A DNA stretch of 64,000 bases. Source: Aegilops tauschii subsp. strangulata. Taxonomy: Eukaryota > Streptophyta > Magnoliopsida > Poales > Poaceae. Where the stretch lies: positions 216,523,622 to 216,587,621 of the forward strand of contig NC_053039.3 of assembly GCF_002575655.3 (NCBI RefSeq), in the 5' to 3' direction. The number at the start of each line of letters is the position of its first letter. Position 1 is the stretch's first letter. The position numbers and the translations under genes are program-made. The notes beneath the pieces were generated by a model that ran no database searches, was not told the DNA's origin, and worked only from the letters and a program-made list of their open reading frames with translations. Shown here piece after piece: positions 10,712 to 22,700 of the stretch.

Positions 10712-10730
10712 TGGCGCCATTGCCGGTGAG
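10712..10730 (+). promoter_or_regulatory. Primer-binding site
   Basis: TGGCGCCATTGCCGGTGAG lies 11 bases after the end of LTR2. TGGCGCC..TTGCCGG primer sites are common in plant Gypsy elements. The second Gypsy-type element has TGGCGCCGTTACCGGGGAG at the equivalent place (29502-29520, minus). Confidence 0.75.
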
Positions 10731-10918
10731 GATCTTCAACATATACCAGGTTCCTAATCACAAATCTCATCTCCTTGCAGTTTACATTATTTTCCATTTG
10801 CCTCTCGTTTTCCTCTCCCCCACTTCACAAAAATTTGCCGTTTTATTCGCCTCTCTTTTTCCGTTCACCGTTTTCTTGCCGGATCTGTTTTTGAGTGCAA
10901 TCTTGTTGTGTGGTCATC

Positions 10919-12346
10919 ATGACTCAAGAGAACACCAAGTTATGCGATTTCTCAAATACCGACAACAATGATTTTATTGGCACTCCGATTGCTCCTCCCG
11001 CCACTTGTGCGGAGTCTTGTGATATTAATACTGTTGTGCTGAATCTTGTTATGAAAGATCAATTTTCCGGTACTCCTAATGAGGATGCCGCGTCCCATAT
11101 TAATACCCTCGTGGAATTATGCGATATGCAAAAGAAAAAAGATGTGGACAATGATGTGGTTAAGATGAAATTATTTCCGTTTTCTTTGCGTGATTCTGCA
11201 AAAATTTGGTTCTCTTCTTTGCCTCACAATAGTATCGATTCTTGGAATAAGTGCAAAGATGCTTTTATCACTAAGTATTTTCCTCCAGCAAAAATTATTT
11301 CCCTTAGAACCCAGATCATGAATTTGAAGCAACTTGAACATGAGCATGTTGCACAATCTTGGGAAAGGATGAAAATGATGCTGATGAATTGCCCAACTCA
11401 TGGGTTAAATCTTTGGATGATCATACAATTTTTTTATGCGGGATTGAATTCTGTTTCTCGTAATCGCTTAGATTCCGCCGCGGGTGATACTTTTATGGAT
11501 ATTACTTTGGGTGAAGCCACCAAATTGCTTGATAATATCATGGCAAATTATTCACAATGGCATACCGAAAGAGCTCCTACTAGTAAAAAGGTTAATTCGG
11601 TTGAAGAAATTTCATCTTTGAGTGAAAAAGTTGATGCTCTCATGAAAAGTGCTCCTATTGATTTTAATGATATGCCTTTGTCTACCTTGATTGAGCAAAA
11701 TAGTGATGCCATAGATGTGAATTTTATTTCTCGAAACAATTTCAATAACAATGCTTATAGAGGTAATTTTAATCCTAGGCCTTTTCCTAGTAATTCCTCT
11801 AATAATTATGGTAATTCCTATGGAAATCAACCTTATAATAATAATAGGAACACATCTGATCTTGAGAATAATATTAAAGAATTTTTCAATACACAAAAAG
11901 TTTTCAACACTTCCATAGAAGAAAAGTTGAGTAAGATTGATGATTTGTCTAGAAGTGTTGATAGAATTGCTCATGATGTGGAAAATCTCAAGATGAATTT
12001 TTTTGTGCCTAAGGTAGATGAATCAATTAAAGCTCTTTATGTTTCTATGGATGAAAGTAAGAAAATAACCACTATGCTTAGAGCTAAAAGAGAATTTTTA
12101 GAAAAAGTGTTTTCTACTGATTTCTTTCGTAAAAGTGATGAAGATCTTAAAATGATTGGTGTTTCTTCTATTGATTCTTTGTTTAGTAAAGTGAAGATTG
12201 ATGAAAAAGGGACTGGAGAAGAGTCAAATTTAGGTAGAAGGCGTCCCAATATTTTGGAGGGTGAAAATCTTGTTGAGAAAATTGATGAAAGTGGGTTTGG
12301 AGAGGTCAAAACTTTAACTAGTGATGTGCCCACTCTTTTGGATTAA
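10919..12346 (+). CDS. Retrotransposon Gag (capsid) protein, Gypsy-type
   Basis: Structural Gag protein forming the virus-like particle that packages element RNA. The open frame begins at ATG 10895; the ATG at 10919 (MTQENTKLCDF) is preferred because it has an A at -3, and the first eight residues from 10895 look accidental. Residues about 60-190 carry the Retrotrans_gag pattern: KLFPFSLRDSAKIWFSSLP, then DAFITKYFPP, a QLEHE-containing helix, and a FYAGL motif. The C-terminal half is Asn-rich (NNFNNNAYRGNFNPRPF) followed by coiled-coil-like Lys/Glu helices. No CCHC zinc knuckle is seen. The protein ends ESGFGEVKTLTSDVPTLLD, a motif also found in the unknown ORF at 28435-29406. The stop is at 12344-12346; the protease frame follows 45 bases later with no pol. 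Confidence 0.85.
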   Translation: MTQENTKLCDFSNTDNNDFIGTPIAPPATCAESCDINTVVLNLVMKDQFSGTPNEDAASHINTLVELCDMQKKKDVDNDVVKMKLFPFSLRDSAKIWFSSLPHNSIDSWNKCKDAFITKYFPPAKIISLRTQIMNLKQLEHEHVAQSWERMKMMLMNCPTHGLNLWMIIQFFYAGLNSVSRNRLDSAAGDTFMDITLGEATKLLDNIMANYSQWHTERAPTSKKVNSVEEISSLSEKVDALMKSAPIDFNDMPLSTLIEQNSDAIDVNFISRNNFNNNAYRGNFNPRPFPSNSSNNYGNSYGNQPYNNNRNTSDLENNIKEFFNTQKVFNTSIEEKLSKIDDLSRSVDRIAHDVENLKMNFFVPKVDESIKALYVSMDESKKITTMLRAKREFLEKVFSTDFFRKSDEDLKMIGVSSIDSLFSKVKIDEKGTGEESNLGRRRPNILEGENLVEKIDESGFGEVKTLTSDVPTLLD

Positions 12347-12390
12347 AAAGACTTTAATTATGATAGTTTCTCTTTGATTGATTTATTTCT

Positions 12391-12983
12391 TTGTTGCAAT
12401 CCATGAGAAATTCACCCCATGCATATGAACAAAATAAAGCTTTTACTGAACATATTGTTGATGCTATGATGAAAGCTTTCGAAGAAAAATTGGAATTAGA
12501 AGTATCAATTCCTAGAAAATTGCATGATGAATGGGAACCTACTATCAAATTCAAGATTAAATATTATGAGTGTTTTGCTTTGTGTGACTTGGGTGCTAGT
12601 GTTTCTACAATTCCGAAATCTTTATGTGATGTGCTTGGTCTTACTAATCTTGAAGAATGTTCTTTGAATTTGCACTTGGCAGATTCTACTATTAAAAAGC
12701 CTATGGGAAGAATTAATGATGTTCTTATTCTTGCAAATAGGAATTATGTGCCCATAGGTTTCATTGTTCTTGATATTGATTGCAATCCGTCTTGCCCAAT
12801 TATTCTTGGTAGACCGTTTTACGCACTATCGGTGCCGTGATTGATATAAAAGAAGGCAATATTAAGTTACAATTTCCTTTGAGGAAGGGTATGGAACACT
12901 TTCCTAGAACAAGAATGAAACCACCTTATAAATCAATCATGAGGGCACCTTATGGATCTCGAACCAAAGATGACAAAACTTAA
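12391..12983 (+). pseudogene. Gypsy-type aspartic protease, copy B, frameshifted
   Basis: Starts MLQSMRNSPHAYEQNKAFTE, then a helical linker and the active-site strand CDLGASVSTIPKSLCDVLGL, with IILGRPF near residue 140. In the T run after GRPF at about 12816-12820 one base is missing relative to copy A, so the frame ends early at 12840. The remaining 140 bases still encode the family C-terminus in another frame, to the stop at 12981-12983 (KDDKT). Loss of the C-terminal part probably inactivates it. The catalytic D-[ST]-G is D-L-G in both copies, so activity is doubtful even without the frameshift, or the family uses a variant motif. Confidence 0.8.
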
Positions 12984-15464
12984 ATCCTTGCTTTATGCCT
13001 AGCTAAGGGCGTAAAACTATAGCGCTTGTTGGGAGGCAACCCAATGAATAAATTTTATTTTTGCTTTTTGCTTTCTATTCTTGAGAGTTAGCACAATTAT
13101 GCTGCTGTTATGATTGTGTTTTTTGTGTTTTAATTAGTGTTTGTGCCAAGTAGAACCGATAGGATCTTCTTGGGTGATAGTTGTTTGATCTTGCTGAAAA
13201 ATACAGAAACTTTGTGCTCACGAAAACAATTCTCATTGTTTATCAGAAAGAGATTTTGCCATGATTCTTTTTGCAGAAGATTAATATACAAATTTCTCAG
13301 GTCATCCTATTTTTTCAGAATTTTTCGAGTTCCAGAAGTTTTCGAAAAAGTCAGATTGCTACAGACAGTTCTGTTTTGACAGATTCTGTTTTCTATGAGT
13401 TGTGTGCTTATTTTGATGGCTCTATGGGTTTCTTTGATGAGTTTTTGCCATAGAAAATTTGGAATACAGTAGATGTAATAGAAAAAAAATATGAATTGGT
13501 TTGATACAGTACTTATAGTAGTGGTTTGCTTTCTTATACTAACGGATCTCACGAAGGTTTTGTTGAGTTTTGTGTGATTGAAGTTTTCAAGTTTTGGGTT
13601 ATCTTACGATGGAGGAAGGAAGGATGGAAGAGCCTAAGCTTTGGGATGCCCCGGCATCCCAAGCTATTATCCAAAAATGAGCAACCAACTAAGCTTGGGG
13701 ATGCCCGCGAGTGGCATCCCCGCTTTCTTCCAACGATCATCGGTATTTTACTCGAAACTATATTTTTATTCGTCACATGATATGTGTTTTGCTTGGAGCA
13801 TCTTGTATGATATGAGTCTTTGCTTGTTTTATTTTGTGTTTTAAGTCTTGATCCCTTGCTGGACACACCTATTTGAGAGAGCCCAAATTATGTCATGACT
13901 TGTTAGAATTGCTCTTTATGCTTCACTTAAACTTTTTTGAGCTATGGACTTGCTCTAGTGCTTCACTTATATCTTTTTGAGCACGGTGTGCTTAGTATTT
14001 TTGAAGAAATGCTCCCTTGCTTCACTTAGATTTATTTGAGAGTTAGTAAAATTTTCAAGAAATTATCTCTTGCTTCACTTAAATTAATTAGAGAGGAAGA
14101 AAAATTATGCTCATGATCTTCACTTATATTTGTTTGAGCTTATGAAAATCAACACACGAAAATTAGTCCCAAAGTGATAGATATCCAAGAAGGATATAAT
14201 AAAAACTTTCATGAAGATCATTGGACAAAATAAACTTGATTCTTAGTAATAGTTTTCAGATATGATGATGTGATATGTGAGTTATGTTGATGAGTAATTA
14301 TGCTTTAGTAAGAATATTGGTGTTAAGGTTTGTGATTCCCTATGCAAGTATGAAAGTCAATAGTTATGCAATGAAATTATATCCTACTTGTGGTGCATTA
14401 TTAGGTGTTATTTATGCTTAATGCTTGCTTATGAGATTATTCGTTTCTTGGTTGGTCGCTTCTCAATCTTTTGCTAGCCTTCATTTTGCACCAAGTATGA
14501 TCTCTACTTGTGCATCCAAAATCCTTTAAACCAGTTTTGCCACATGAGTCCACTATATCTACCAATATGCGGTATTCTTTTGCCGTTCTAAGCAAATTTG
14601 CATGTGCCATCTCTAATTTTCAAAATAAACTTCTCTTTTGTGTGTTTGTTTCGCTTGCGGAGCGGTGTGGGGTGACTAATATTTTCCATGCTAGATGTGT
14701 TATTCTCACGATGAGTGTTTATTCACTTGTCATTGCACGAGAGTAAGGCAAAGGTATTAGGGATGCCCAGTCCCAAAATGAAAAAAAGGAATTTACTTTA
14801 TGTTGACGAATAATAAATTCCTTGGAAAGTGTTGGTATGGAGGGCACCCGTGGATACGATTAGCCATGGAAAGTGAAAGTATGGTGGAAAAAGGAATAAA
14901 CTTTATTTTCTGTTTGGGAACCGCCTATAATATATCTAGCATGGAAAGTGTTGGGAACTCTAAGTCGTTTTTGTTGGTGGGATGGATACACCTCCCAAAA
15001 TGTTTTTATCTCTAATTTTTCGCTTTGAGCTCTGGCACCTCTACAAATCCCTACTTGCCTCTGCGAAGGGCCTTTCTTTTACTTTAAGATTTTTATTTTT
15101 ATTTTTGAGTCTCCATCTTCTCTTATAAAAGCACCAAATAGGAGACAATATGATCGTACTTAAGTATTGGGTGTAGCTAATATTCGAGTGTGTTTCATGA
15201 ATGGATCAATGTTTGAGCATGATGGGCTAGGGATAACTTATTTTAGCATTGATATTTTGAAAGATATGGTTGCTTGTTGATATGCTTGAGTATCTAAATT
15301 ATTATGTCAAAACTAGACTATTGCTTTGAACAATATAAAAGTCCAAATGTCCATGCTATAAAGAAAAGAATATGATATGACATGTTAGGCAGCATTCCAC
15401 ATTAAAAATTATGTTTTTATCACTTACCTACTTGAGGACGAGCAGGAGTTAAGCTTGGGGATGC
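12984..15464 (+). other. Non-coding 3' internal region, copy B, with hairpins and polypurine tract
   Basis: Parallel to 6654-9129 with scattered differences; total lengths from the shared protease point are nearly equal (2899 and 2902 bp). Contains the GCGCTTGTTGGGAGGCAACC motif (13022-13041), hairpin 13637-13665, a second unit near 13691-13725, and polypurine tract AAGCTTGGGGATGC (15451-15464) before LTR3. No reverse transcriptase, RNase H or integrase motif was found in any frame. Confidence 0.75.
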
Positions 15465-17046
15465 TGCTACGTCTCCAACGTATCTATAATTTTTTATTGT
15501 TCCATGTTATATTATCAGTCTTGGATGTTTTATAATCATTTTATATCATTTTTTGGTACTAACCTTTTGACATAGTGCCAAGTGCGAGTTGCTGTTTTTT
15601 CCATGTTTTTTACATCGCAGAAAATCAATAACAGACGGAGTCCAAATGCCACGAAACTCCACGGAGAATTTTTATGGCCAGAAGGAACATAACGGGCCCT
15701 GGCTGCGCCTGGGGGGTGCCCCGAGGGGTCACAACCCACCAGGGCGCACCAGGAGGCCCAGTCATGCCCTGGTGGGTTGTGCCCACCTCGGGTGCCCCCT
15801 GGACCGCCTCTTTGCTCTATAAATACCCCAATATTCCAGAAACCCTAGGGGAGTCAGCGAAATATTCATCCAGCCGCCGCAGAGTCCAGAACCACCAGAT
15901 CCAATCTAGACACCATCTCGGATGGGGTTCACCACCTCCATTGGTGCCTCTCCGATGATGTGTGAGTAGTTCTTTGTAGACCTTTGGGGTCCGTAGTTAG
16001 TAGCTAGATGGCTTGCTCTCTCTCACTGAATTCTCAATACAATGGTCTCTTGGAGATCCATATGATGTAACTCTTTTGCGGTGTGTTTGTTGGGATCGAT
16101 GAACTTTGAGTTTATGATCAGATCTATCTTTTTATATCCATGAAAGTTATTTGAGTTTCTTTGATCTCTTATATGCATGATTGCTTATAGCCTCGTATTT
16201 CTTCTTTGATATTTGGGTTTTGTTTGGCCAACTTGATCTATTTATCTTGCAATGGGAAGATGTGCTTTGTAGTGGGTTCGATCTTACAGTGCTTGATCCA
16301 AGTGACAGAAAGGGAAACGACACGTATGTATCGTTGCTACTAAGGATAAAACGATGGGGTCTATCTCTACATAGATAGATCTTGTCTACATCATGTCATG
16401 GTTCTTATTGCATTAGTCCGTTTTTCCATGAACTTAATACACTAGATGCATGCTGGATAGTGGTCGATGTGTGGAGTAATAGTAGTAGATGCAGGCAGGA
16501 GTCGGTCCACTAATCTTGGACGTGATGCCTATATAATGGTCATTGCCTGGATATCGTCATAATTATTCGAAGTTCTGTCAATTGCCCAACAGTAATTTGT
16601 TCACCCACCGTTTGCTATTTTTCTCGAGAGAAGCCACTAGTGAAACCTACGGCCCCTGGGTCTTTCTTCTCATATATTTGCCTTTGCGATCTACTTTTCT
16701 ATTGCATTTATTTTCAGATCTATTAATCTAAAAATATAAAAATACCTTGCTGCATTTTATTTCTATTTATTTTATTTGCGATCTATCTATCAATTTACTA
16801 TAAATTTATCTCACGTCTGTTTGCCTATCTTGTGGCGCCGTACCCCGGAAGGGATTGACAACCCCTTTAACACGTCGGGTTGCGAGGATTTGTTATATGT
16901 GTGCAGGGGCTGTTTACGTTGTGTTGATTGGTTCTCCTACTGGTTCGATAACCTTGGTTTCATATCTGAGGGAAATACCTACCGCCGTTGTGCTGCATGA
17001 TCCCTTCCTCTTTGGGGAAATACCGATGTAGCTTCAAGCGACATCA
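15465..17046 (+). repeat. Gypsy-type LTR3 (3' LTR)
   Basis: 1582 bp, beginning TGCTACGTCTCC (A to C at the third base) and ending GACATCA, followed by the TSD TGGCC and the rest of the Copia LTR. Contains the TATA box TATAAATACC at about 15819 and a slightly decayed hairpin upstream of it. Confidence 0.87.
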
Positions 17047-18201
17047 TGGCCCAACAGTTCCCCGGGGGGTTCCGGTAACCCCTCGGTACTCTGAAAAAAT
17101 ACCCGAATCACTCAGAAACATTCCGATGTCCGAATATAACCTTCTAGTATATGAATCTTCACCTCTCCACCATTTCGAGACTCCTCGTTATGTCTGTGAT
17201 CTCATCCGGTACTCCAAACAAACTTCGGTCACCAAAACACACATAACTCATAATACAAATCGTCATCAAACGTTAAGCGTGCGGACCCTACGGGTTCGAG
17301 AACTATGTAGACATGACCGAGACACATCTCCGGTCAATAACCAATAGCGGAACCTGGATGCTCATATTGGATCCTACATATTCTTCGAAGATCTTTATCG
17401 GTCAACCGCATAACAACATACGTCATTCCCTTTGTCATCGGTATGTTACTTGCCCGAGATTCGATCGTCGGTATCATCATACCTAGTTCAATCTCGTTAC
17501 CGGCAAGTCTCTTTACTCGTTCTGTAATGCATCATCCCGTAACTAACTCATTAGTCACATTGCTTGCAAGGCTTATAGTGATGTGCATTACCGAGAGGGC
17601 CCAGAGATACCTCTCCGATACACTGAGTGACAAATCCTAATCTTGATCTATGCCAACTCAACAAACACCTTCGGAGACACCTGTAGAGCATCTTTATAAT
17701 CACCCAGTTACGCTGTGACGTTTGATAGCACACAAGTTGTTACTCCGGTATTCGGGAGTTGCATAATCTCATAGTCAGAGGAATATGTATAAGTCATGAA
17801 GAAAGCAATAGCAATAAAACTAAACGATCATAATGCTAAGCTAACGGATGTGTCTTGTCCATCACATCATTCTCTAATGATGTGATCACGATCATCAAAT
17901 GACAACACATGTCTATGGTTAGGAAACTTAACCATCTTTGATTAATGAGCTAGTCAAGTAGAGGCATACTAGGGACACTCTGTTTTGTCTATGTATTCAC
18001 ACATGTACTAAGTATCCGGTTAATACAATTCTAGCATGAATAATAAACATTTATCATGATATAAGGAAATATAAATAACAATTTTATTATTGCCTCTAGG
18101 GCATATCTCCTTCAGTTTCCCACTTACACTAGAGTAAATAATCAAGATTACATAGTGATGATTCGAACACCCATGGAGTCTTGGTGCTGATCATGTTTTT
18201 T

Positions 18202-19738
18202 TCATGGAAGAGGCTTAGTCAATGGGTATGCAACATTCAGATTCGTATGTATTTTGCAAATCTCTATGTCTCCCTCCTTGACTTGATCGCGGATGGAATT
18301 GAAACGTCTCTTGATGTGTTTGGTTCTCTTGTGAAATCTGGATTCCTTCGCCAAGGCTATTGCTCCAGTATTATCACAAAAGATTTTTATTGGACCCGAT
18401 GCACTAGGTATTACATCTAGATCGGATATGAACTCCTCATTTGCTGCTTCCGAAGCAGCTATGTATTCCGCTTCACACGTAGATCCCGCCACGACGCTCT
18501 GCTTGGAACTGCACCAACTGACAACTCCACCATTCAATATAAATACGTATCCGGTTTGTGACTTAGACTCATCCGGATCAATGTCAAAGCTTGCATCGAC
18601 GTAACCTTTTACGACAAGCTCTTTGTCACCTCCATAAACGAGAAACATGTCCTTAGTCCTTTTCAGGTATTTCAGGATGTTCTTGACCGCTGTCTAGTGA
18701 TCCACTCCTGGATTACTTTGGTACCTCCCTGCTAAACTTATAGCAAGGCACACATTAGGTCTGGTACACAACATTGCATACATGATAGAGCCTATGGCTG
18801 AGGCATAGGGAATGACTTTCATTTTCTCTCTATCTTCTGCAGTGGTCGGGCATTGAGTCTGACTCAACTTCACACCTTGTAACACAGTCAAGAACCCTTT
18901 ATTTGACTGATCCGTTTTGAACTTCTTCAAAACTTTATCAAGGTATGTGCTTTGTGAAAGTCCAATTAAGCGTCTTGATCGATCTCTATAGATCTTGATG
19001 CCCAATATATAAGCAGCTTCACCGAGGTCTTTCATTGAAAATTCTTATTCAAGTATCCTTTTATGCTATAAAGAAATTCTGTATTATTTCCAATCAACAA
19101 TATGTCATCCACATATAATATTAGAAATGCTACAGAGCTCCCACTCACTTTCTTGTAAATACAGGCTTCTCCAAAAGTCTATATAAAACCATATGCTTTG
19201 ATCACACTATCAAAGCGTACATTCCAACTCCGAGAGGCTTGCACCAGTCCATAAATGGATCACTAGAGCTTGCACACTTTGTTAGCACCTTTAGGATCGA
19301 CAAAACCTTCTGGTTGCATCATATACAACTCTTCTTTAAGATATCCATTAAGGAATGCAGTTTTGACATACATTTGCCAAATTTCATAATCATAAAATGC
19401 GGCAATTGCTAACATGATCCGGACAGACTTAAGCATCACTACGGGTGAGAAGGTTTCATCGTAGTCAACTCCTTGAACTTGTCAAAAACCTTTCGCAACA
19501 AGTCAAGCTTTGTAGACAGTAACATTACCGTCAGCGTTAGTCTTCTTCTTGAAGATCCATTTATTCTCTATGGCTTGCCAATCATCGGGCAAGTCAACCA
19601 AAGTCCACACTTTCTTCTCATACATGGATACCATCTCAGATTTCATGCCCTCAAGCAATTTCGCGGAATCTGGGCTCATCATCGCTTCCTTATAGTTCGT
19701 AAGTTCGTCATGATCTAGTAACATGACTTCCAGAACAA
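18202..19738 (-). pseudogene. Copia reverse transcriptase and RNase H, broken
   Basis: C-terminal pol of the base Copia element. Reading the minus strand from 19738: an RT N-terminal piece (NYKEAMMSPDSAKLLEGMKS, KKVWTLVDLPDDWQAIENKW) at 19724-19503; a decayed middle; the catalytic FLILYVDDILLIG with YVDD codons at 19104-19115; the RT thumb and connection (MKDLGEAAYILGIKIYRD, GSIMYAMLCTRPN) at 19035-18694; and RNase H (GYVDASFDIDPDESKSQTGY, CEAEYIAASEA, FCDNTGAIALAKES) at 18648-18202. Several frameshifts and stops, including at 18690 and between 19035 and 19500, disable it. The upstream continuation lies at 31216 and beyond, on the far side of the second Gypsy-type element. Confidence 0.9.
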
Positions 19739-19743
19739 CATTA

Positions 19744-22700
19744 TGATGTCTACTACAAAACCTTCTTCTTGTAGACGTTGTTGGGCCTCCAAGTGCAGAG
19801 GTTTGTAGGACAGTAGCAAATTTCCCTCAAGTGGATGACCTAAGGTTTATCAATCCGTGGGAGGTGTAGGATGAAGATGGTCTCTCTCAAACAACCCTGC
19901 AACCAAATAACAAAGAGTCTCTTGTGTCCCCAACACACCCAATACAATGGTAAATTGTATAGGTGCACTAGTGTAGCGACCCGACTTCAGACGGTCAAGT
20001 CTCTGTGTTTCTGTGCCATCCCTGGATCAGTATGCTGGCACACACAGTACATCAGTGTATATATCAAAGTGCAATCACATGTATAAATAACGTAAAACTG
20101 ATATATACCTCATAAGTCACAGCGGAAACAAATAGTCGGGTGTGGAGTCCCATCAACGCCATCGGCAGGTTGAGTGTAGACCGTAACCCTGTACCTTACT
20201 CTTACTCGTCGGAAGAAAGTATCTGCAACATGATACGTTGCAGCCGTGTAGGTCAGTACATTGAATGTACCAGCAAGATCACTGTAATAAAAACAGATGA
20301 TAAACTATACTATATGCAATATGGCTTTGTGGCTCTGTATCTGAGTTTTGTTTGCGTAAAAGCTGGTTTTATTTTCCCTACATCAAAGGAATTAACCGGA
20401 GTCTGTACTACGGAGTTTTCTATCATGACATGGTTCCGCCAACCAATGTCTCATAGCCCCAAATCATCATAAGTTGCCCACAATTATATTATCAGTCCGG
20501 TGTTGAGAGTTCCGAGATAGATCCAAGTCTAGAGGCTCAAATTGTCCGTAACCGGGGACACGGCTAATCGACTAGGTTTTAACCCTCTGCAGAGGTTTGT
20601 ACACTTTACCCGCAAGATTCGATCCCTCTCTTTACGTTCTCGCACTTCAGGGTGTTTGAGAACAAGATGACCGAAACATGGTCTTCCGAAGAGTTCCCCT
20701 GACCACTGTCCGGTGCTCATCCAATCCTACCGTAGTTCTACATCTGCTAGCACCGTCCCAGCCAGAGTCACAATTAAGGTCAACCAAGCTAGAGCCCATA
20801 GTGACTTGCGGTTGCACAGGTAAGCTTCCGGGCATGAAGTATTCTTCCGTCTCTTTGAGCCTGGGTGAAGCTTTCCGCAAGATGTCATGGCGCTTCTCCA
20901 TGCATCCCGGCCATCCACTGGTTTCTCCAGGGTGCCCGTCAACCGTCCTTCACCCAGTAATGTGTATTGAATTCTTGTCTCGAGTCTTGAAGTCTTGAGG
21001 CCTTGAAGATGCAGTCCTTGCAGATGCCATCATGGAGTTGTCGTCATTGACGTAGAGTCCTCCATTCTCACACCACTCCCGAGCACTCATACCAACCCCG
21101 TCTACTATAGCGTAGCATTAAAATAAATAACGTCCCGGGCTTGGTAACAGGGTGATGGGTTCCTACCTCATGCATACTACTCAACTACAAGGATTCAATA
21201 TCACTACTGGAGGGATTGTTGCGAAGATGACACTAGATGCAATAAAAACATAGGTATGAAAAACATGGTCAAAGTGAACTTGCCTGGTATTACTTGATGA
21301 AGATAATATCGCTCTCGCAAAACTTGATAGCACTATACGCAACTCTCCGATGAAAATCTATATAGTAAAACATAGTACTCACATAAGCAAACATACTAGC
21401 AAGCAATTTCTAACACTCACAAAAAAATCAACAAATAAAATGCAGATCACAAAGAACACAAAATAAAAAAAACCAATGAAATCTACACAAGAAAACTACT
21501 AAAGAAAATTCTAAGACATAACCCAAAATAGCTTTGTCCTAAGTAAAATTTAACAACAAAGAAAATACTAACATAATAAATAAACAGAAAAGAAAATATA
21601 AAACAACTAATTTTAACAGAAAGTATTTTTCATAAACTTTTAATAGCAAAAAGAAACAAATAAAAAGCTTTTCTGAAACACTAACTATGACCTAAACAAG
21701 TTTTCATACAAAACTAAGTAAAATAAATTTTTAAAATAAAAACAAAATTTTATTTTCTTGACTAACAGAAACAAAACTAAAATTTTCAAGAGTGACAAAA
21801 CGAAATAATTTAAAACTAATAAAAACAATAAAGAAAAGACTAAAACAAAACTATAACTAAAACAGTACTGTTTTGCTAAAAAATTAATTTAAAATAAATT
21901 AAAAATAAATAAATATATCCTACTGGATAGACAAAACCATAATAAAACAGTAGCAAAAATAATCAATCAAAAATATTTTATAAAACTCAAACTAGAGCCA
22001 AAACAGTGTTTGAAGCATATTTGAAATAATTCAAATTTAAACTACTCAAATTTTCAAACTAAGTACGCAAACAAAAACTTCAACAAATTTGTGACACAAT
22101 GCAAAAAGAATCACTCAAATTGAATCTAAAACATAAAAGTTATAAGCAATCTAAAATTGAAACCATTTCTGTTTTTAAAACAGAAACGAAAATAAACAAA
22201 AAAAAACAAACGGGCAGGTACTACGCGTCGGGCTGCTATTGGGCCTAAGCAATGGGCGATCTCAACTGAACGACGCTCGGTCGTAAACTAAATAAAACGC
22301 GTACGGTTAAACAGAAAAAAAACGCTCGGCTAAACCAGCTAGATTTGAACCGATCTAAACCTAATAAAGCCGTAACTAACCGGAACTAAACCGTTCTAAT
22401 AAAAATAACCTAACCGTCCAGATTAGATCTAATCTAGGGCGTTTATTTTAGATCGGACGGTGGAGGGGGAGTGGAGTGCTCACCGCGGTGGAGGTGAACT
22501 CCGGCGAGGTCGCCGGCAGCGGTGGCGGCTCCTCCCGTGGGTCTCCGGCTTCAGGGAGGGCTCCGTTCGACGTGGGCGACGGTGAGGAGCATGAAGGTGG
22601 CCTCGGCGTGGCTCGGGGACGGCGGTCTCGAGCGGGGCGAGCTCGACAGCGGCGGTGATGTCCGTTGGTGAAGGGGGCGACGGCTCCAGGGATCCTTGGC

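Larger units (their letters stand above)
4198..17046 (+). mobile_element. Gypsy-type composite: three LTRs and one and a half internal regions (non-autonomous, gag-pro only)
   Basis: Inserted in the Copia 3' LTR. Order: LTR1 (4198-5781), a 433-bp piece of the flanking Copia LTR plus filler (5782-6230), 3' half of an internal region (6231-9129), LTR2 (9130-10700), complete internal region with PBS, gag and protease (10701-15464), LTR3 (15465-17046). The target duplication TGGCC is intact at 17047-17051 and after LTR1 at 5782-5786, and is GGGCC at 4193-4197 (one change). No reverse transcriptase, RNase H or integrase is visible anywhere, so the family was probably mobilised in trans. LTRs begin TGATACGTCTC and end GACATCA or a mutated form of it. 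The extra LTR and embedded Copia piece imply duplication and recombination after insertion. Confidence 0.8.
3518..18114 (-). repeat. 3' LTR of the Copia element, split by a Gypsy-type composite
   Basis: LTR sequence occupies 3518-4197 and 17052-18114 (about 1743 bp); the Gypsy-type composite and its TSD copy fill the gap. The minus-strand TATA-like TTTATATAAG lies at about 3950-3959. A GC-rich stretch runs from 3960 to 4190. The purine-rich AAGTGGGAAAC (minus strand) adjoining the LTR at 18115-18125 is the likely polypurine tract. Confidence 0.9.
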
